Positions 62,108 to 64,000 of a stretch of DNA of 64,000 bases are shown piece after piece (within the stretch, counting starts at the first letter, position 1; each line of letters opens with the position of its first letter). Source of the DNA: CAZMZW01 sp963802275 (GTDB lineage: Bacteria; Chloroflexota; Anaerolineae; Anaerolineales; Anaerolineaceae); contig CAWDIB010000006.1 of assembly GCA_963802275.1 (NCBI GenBank), forward strand, positions 62,001-126,000, written 5' to 3'. Below the pieces are notes generated by a model that saw only the letters and a program-made list of their open reading frames with translations, was not told where the DNA came from and did no database searches. The position numbers were made by a program, and so were the translations under genes.

Positions 62108-62770
62108 ATGACAACAAAAGAAGAAACGTTTTCCAATCGCTATTGGCAATATGCCATCTGGCTGGCCCTGTTTACCATCTTCTACAACTTGGCCGAGGGT
62201 CTGGTCTCCATCAGCTTCGGTGTCCAGGATGAAGCCCTGACCCTCTTTGGATTCGGCATCGATTCATTCATCGAGGTCGCCTCTGGCTTGGGCATCCTGG
62301 CCATGGTGTTGCGCATCCGTGCCAATCCTGATACCCCCCGCTCTCAATTTGAAAAGACTGCTTTGCGTATCACCGGCACCTCGTTCTATCTCCTCGCTGT
62401 TGGATTGACAGCTACCGCTATCATCAATCTTGTCACCGGGCACAAGCCCGAAACGACCCTGCCTGGGGTGATCATCTCCCTCGTTTCCATCTCCTTCATG
62501 TGGCTGCTGGTGTCAGCCAAGCGCCGTGTCGGGCATGCCCTCCATTCAGCCCCCATCCTGGCCGACGCCAACTGCTCGCTGGTTTGCATTTACATGTCGC
62601 TGGTTTTGCTGGCAGCCAGCTTTGTCTACCAGTTGACCGGCTTTGGCTTTATTGACAGTCTCGGCGCCATCGGTTTGATCTATTTCTCGGTCAAGGAAGG
62701 CCGTGAGGCTTTTGAAAAAGCCGCCGGTGCTGAAGCATGCAGCTGCGGCGAAGGTTGTGAATGTGAGTGA
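62108..62770 (+). CDS. cation-efflux (CDF-like) membrane protein with Cys-rich tail
   Basis: About six helices. LAEGLVSISFGVQDEALTLF and GFGIDSFIEVASG are the helix 2 metal-site region, and HALHSAPILADANCSLVCI is the helix 5 region, as in the cation diffusion facilitator family. There is no cytoplasmic ferredoxin-like domain; instead the protein ends in ACSCGEGCECE, a short metal-binding tail. It probably exports or senses a thiophilic metal. Confidence 0.8.
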   Translation: MTTKEETFSNRYWQYAIWLALFTIFYNLAEGLVSISFGVQDEALTLFGFGIDSFIEVASGLGILAMVLRIRANPDTPRSQFEKTALRITGTSFYLLAVGLTATAIINLVTGHKPETTLPGVIISLVSISFMWLLVSAKRRVGHALHSAPILADANCSLVCIYMSLVLLAASFVYQLTGFGFIDSLGAIGLIYFSVKEGREAFEKAAGAEACSCGEGCECE

Positions 62771-62883
62771 ACACACCAAATAAAAGATCATCCGCCTTTG
62801 AGTGAGTACAGTACTAATTGCTAAACTTTTCGGTTATACAATAATCATAAGTTGATCCATTTCAGATGAAAGGATTCCTTGTG

Positions 62884-63849
62884 ATGTCCAAAAAATTTAT
62901 TTCAAATTTATGCACATGGTTCCTGCTATTGGTAATGCTTATTACCGGTTGCACACCTGCTCAGCCTGCCGAAAAAATGGAAATAAGCCAATCAGTTGAC
63001 CGGGAAACAAAAGTTCCTTCCGGTGCAGTCAAGATGTATCCAGAAACTGATGTAACCCCCCCGCAGTTGCATTCAGTTGAATTTGAACAGCCTATCCCAA
63101 TTCCCGGCCGGGTCAACACCGCTGGCGGCGAAGATGGCTCGTTCATCTCCGCGGATGGCAATACCCTGTTTTTTTTCTTCACCCCGGATGTGAGTGTGCC
63201 CGTTGAAAAACAGCTCCTCGATGAGGTCACTGGTCTTTATGTTTCCCAGAAGGTGAATGGCTTGTGGAACCAGCCACAGCGCATCCTGCTGCAGGATTCC
63301 GGTAAGTTGGCTTTGGATGGCTGTGAGTTCACCCTCGGCAACCGTATATGGTTTTGCTCCGCCCGCGAAGGCTTTTCCGGCATGAAATGGTTCACAGCGG
63401 ATTTTACCAATGGACGCTGGCAGAATTGGCAATTGGCTGATTTTCCCGAATCGTACCAGGTGGGTGAACTGCATATCTCCGTGGATGGGAAGCAACTTTA
63501 TTTTCATTCTGAGCGGCCGGGTGGCAAGGGCAATATGGATATCTGGAGGTCAACTCTTGTGAATGGCAAATGGCAGGAGCCGGTCAACCTGGAGGCGGTG
63601 AATACTCCCGATTTGGAAGGCTGGCCGGCTCTCAGTCCGGATGAAACTGAATTGTGGTTCTATCGCAATTACAGCATCTGGCGCTCAAAGAAGGTCAATG
63701 GCAGTTGGCAGCCGCCTGAGTTGATCATTTCCCATCTGGCAGGGGAACCAACTCTTGACCGGGAGGGCAATCTGTATTTTGTCCACCATTATTTCAAAGG
63801 CAACAAAATGATTGAGGCGGACATCTACGTGGCCTTTAGGAAAAAATGA
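62884..63849 (+). CDS. PD40/TolB-like beta-propeller lipoprotein
   Basis: A lipoprotein (lipobox LITGC about 23 residues in) followed by a beta-propeller of PD40/WD40-like repeats: DGSFISADGNTLFFFFTPD, LHISVDGKQLYFHSERPGGK, PALSPDETELWFYRN, PTLDREGNLYFVHH. Such proteins bind glycans or proteins at the cell surface. The inner ATG at 62884 has AGGA about 9 bases upstream; the frame also opens at 62866. Confidence 0.82.
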   Translation: MSKKFISNLCTWFLLLVMLITGCTPAQPAEKMEISQSVDRETKVPSGAVKMYPETDVTPPQLHSVEFEQPIPIPGRVNTAGGEDGSFISADGNTLFFFFTPDVSVPVEKQLLDEVTGLYVSQKVNGLWNQPQRILLQDSGKLALDGCEFTLGNRIWFCSAREGFSGMKWFTADFTNGRWQNWQLADFPESYQVGELHISVDGKQLYFHSERPGGKGNMDIWRSTLVNGKWQEPVNLEAVNTPDLEGWPALSPDETELWFYRNYSIWRSKKVNGSWQPPELIISHLAGEPTLDREGNLYFVHHYFKGNKMIEADIYVAFRKK

Positions 63850-63917
63850 ATATAGCAATATCTGGAAGATAAAAGGTAAATGTAATCAGAAAAAACGGAT
63901 TAAAAGAGGTGAGGAGA

Positions 63918-64000
63918 ATGCAAATCAAATTCGTCAGTGTGTTTGTCAATGACCAGGCATCCGCTCTCAAGTTTTACACCGAAGTGCTTGGATTTAAGAA
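63918..64000 (+). CDS. VOC (glyoxalase/bleomycin resistance) family protein, partial
   Basis: ATG at 63918 behind GAGGAG opens MQIKFVSVFVNDQASALKFY and continues TEVLGFK to the window edge. This is the typical first beta-alpha-beta unit of the VOC superfamily. Confidence 0.85.
   Translation, partial: MQIKFVSVFVNDQASALKFYTEVLGFK

Overview
The window reads like a chromosome segment of a Chloroflexota bacterium, most likely Anaerolineae-like. This is inferred from family content: lipoproteins with Thr/Pro linkers, a class II HMG-CoA reductase next to archaeal-type HMG-CoA synthase, thiolase and DUF35 genes, a translin homologue, and a YchF/SurE/RecN/NadK housekeeping set. No rRNA gene is present to confirm it. 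Two tRNAs (Leu-CAA, Arg-GCG) and one SRP RNA with its own strong promoter are visible.

Layout. 0-10 kb: sugar nucleotidyltransferase, metallo-hydrolase, ychF, surE, the nadK/B-box/recN group, translin and ssb. 10-24 kb: LysM protein, a small histidine kinase, methyltransferases, a Cas4/AddB-like nuclease overlapping a K+ channel gene, SRP RNA, pgi, an ABC-F ATPase, D-Ala ligase, a GntR/LacI hybrid regulator, a ferredoxin and an MFS exporter. 24-28 kb: three tandem toroid-like paralogues. 28-48 kb: a sugar-utilisation island. It holds a GHMP sugar kinase, two paralogous polyamine/iron-type ABC importers, two nearly identical DhnA-type aldolase genes, an FGGY kinase, an arabinose/fucose-type isomerase, a DeoR regulator, a triosephosphate-isomerase homologue and YjbQ. 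49-54 kb: a split glutamine-dependent NAD synthesis pair, small basic proteins, an M29 aminopeptidase and an AT-rich orphan nuclease. 55-59 kb: HMG-CoA reductase, HMG-CoA synthase, thiolase and DUF35, the entry to the mevalonate pathway. 59-64 kb: small stress and accessory genes.

How the genes work together. The island fits one pathway: ABC import, ketose/aldose isomerisation, phosphorylation by the FGGY kinase, cleavage by the class I aldolase, then triose-phosphate isomerisation, under DeoR control. The two importer cassettes share a promoter with identical spacing and a conserved upstream block. A 13-base motif occurs three times at these promoters. The first aldolase is followed by the decayed first codons of an FGGY kinase, so the cassettes arose by duplication. 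The mevalonate thiolase lacks all three usual catalytic residues.

Quality. More than 25 single-base frameshifts interrupt otherwise well-preserved genes, including essential ones (nadE, recN, HMG-CoA synthase). They cluster at 42.8-45.9, 49-51 and 53-58 kb. I treat them as probable sequence errors and give whole-gene coordinates.
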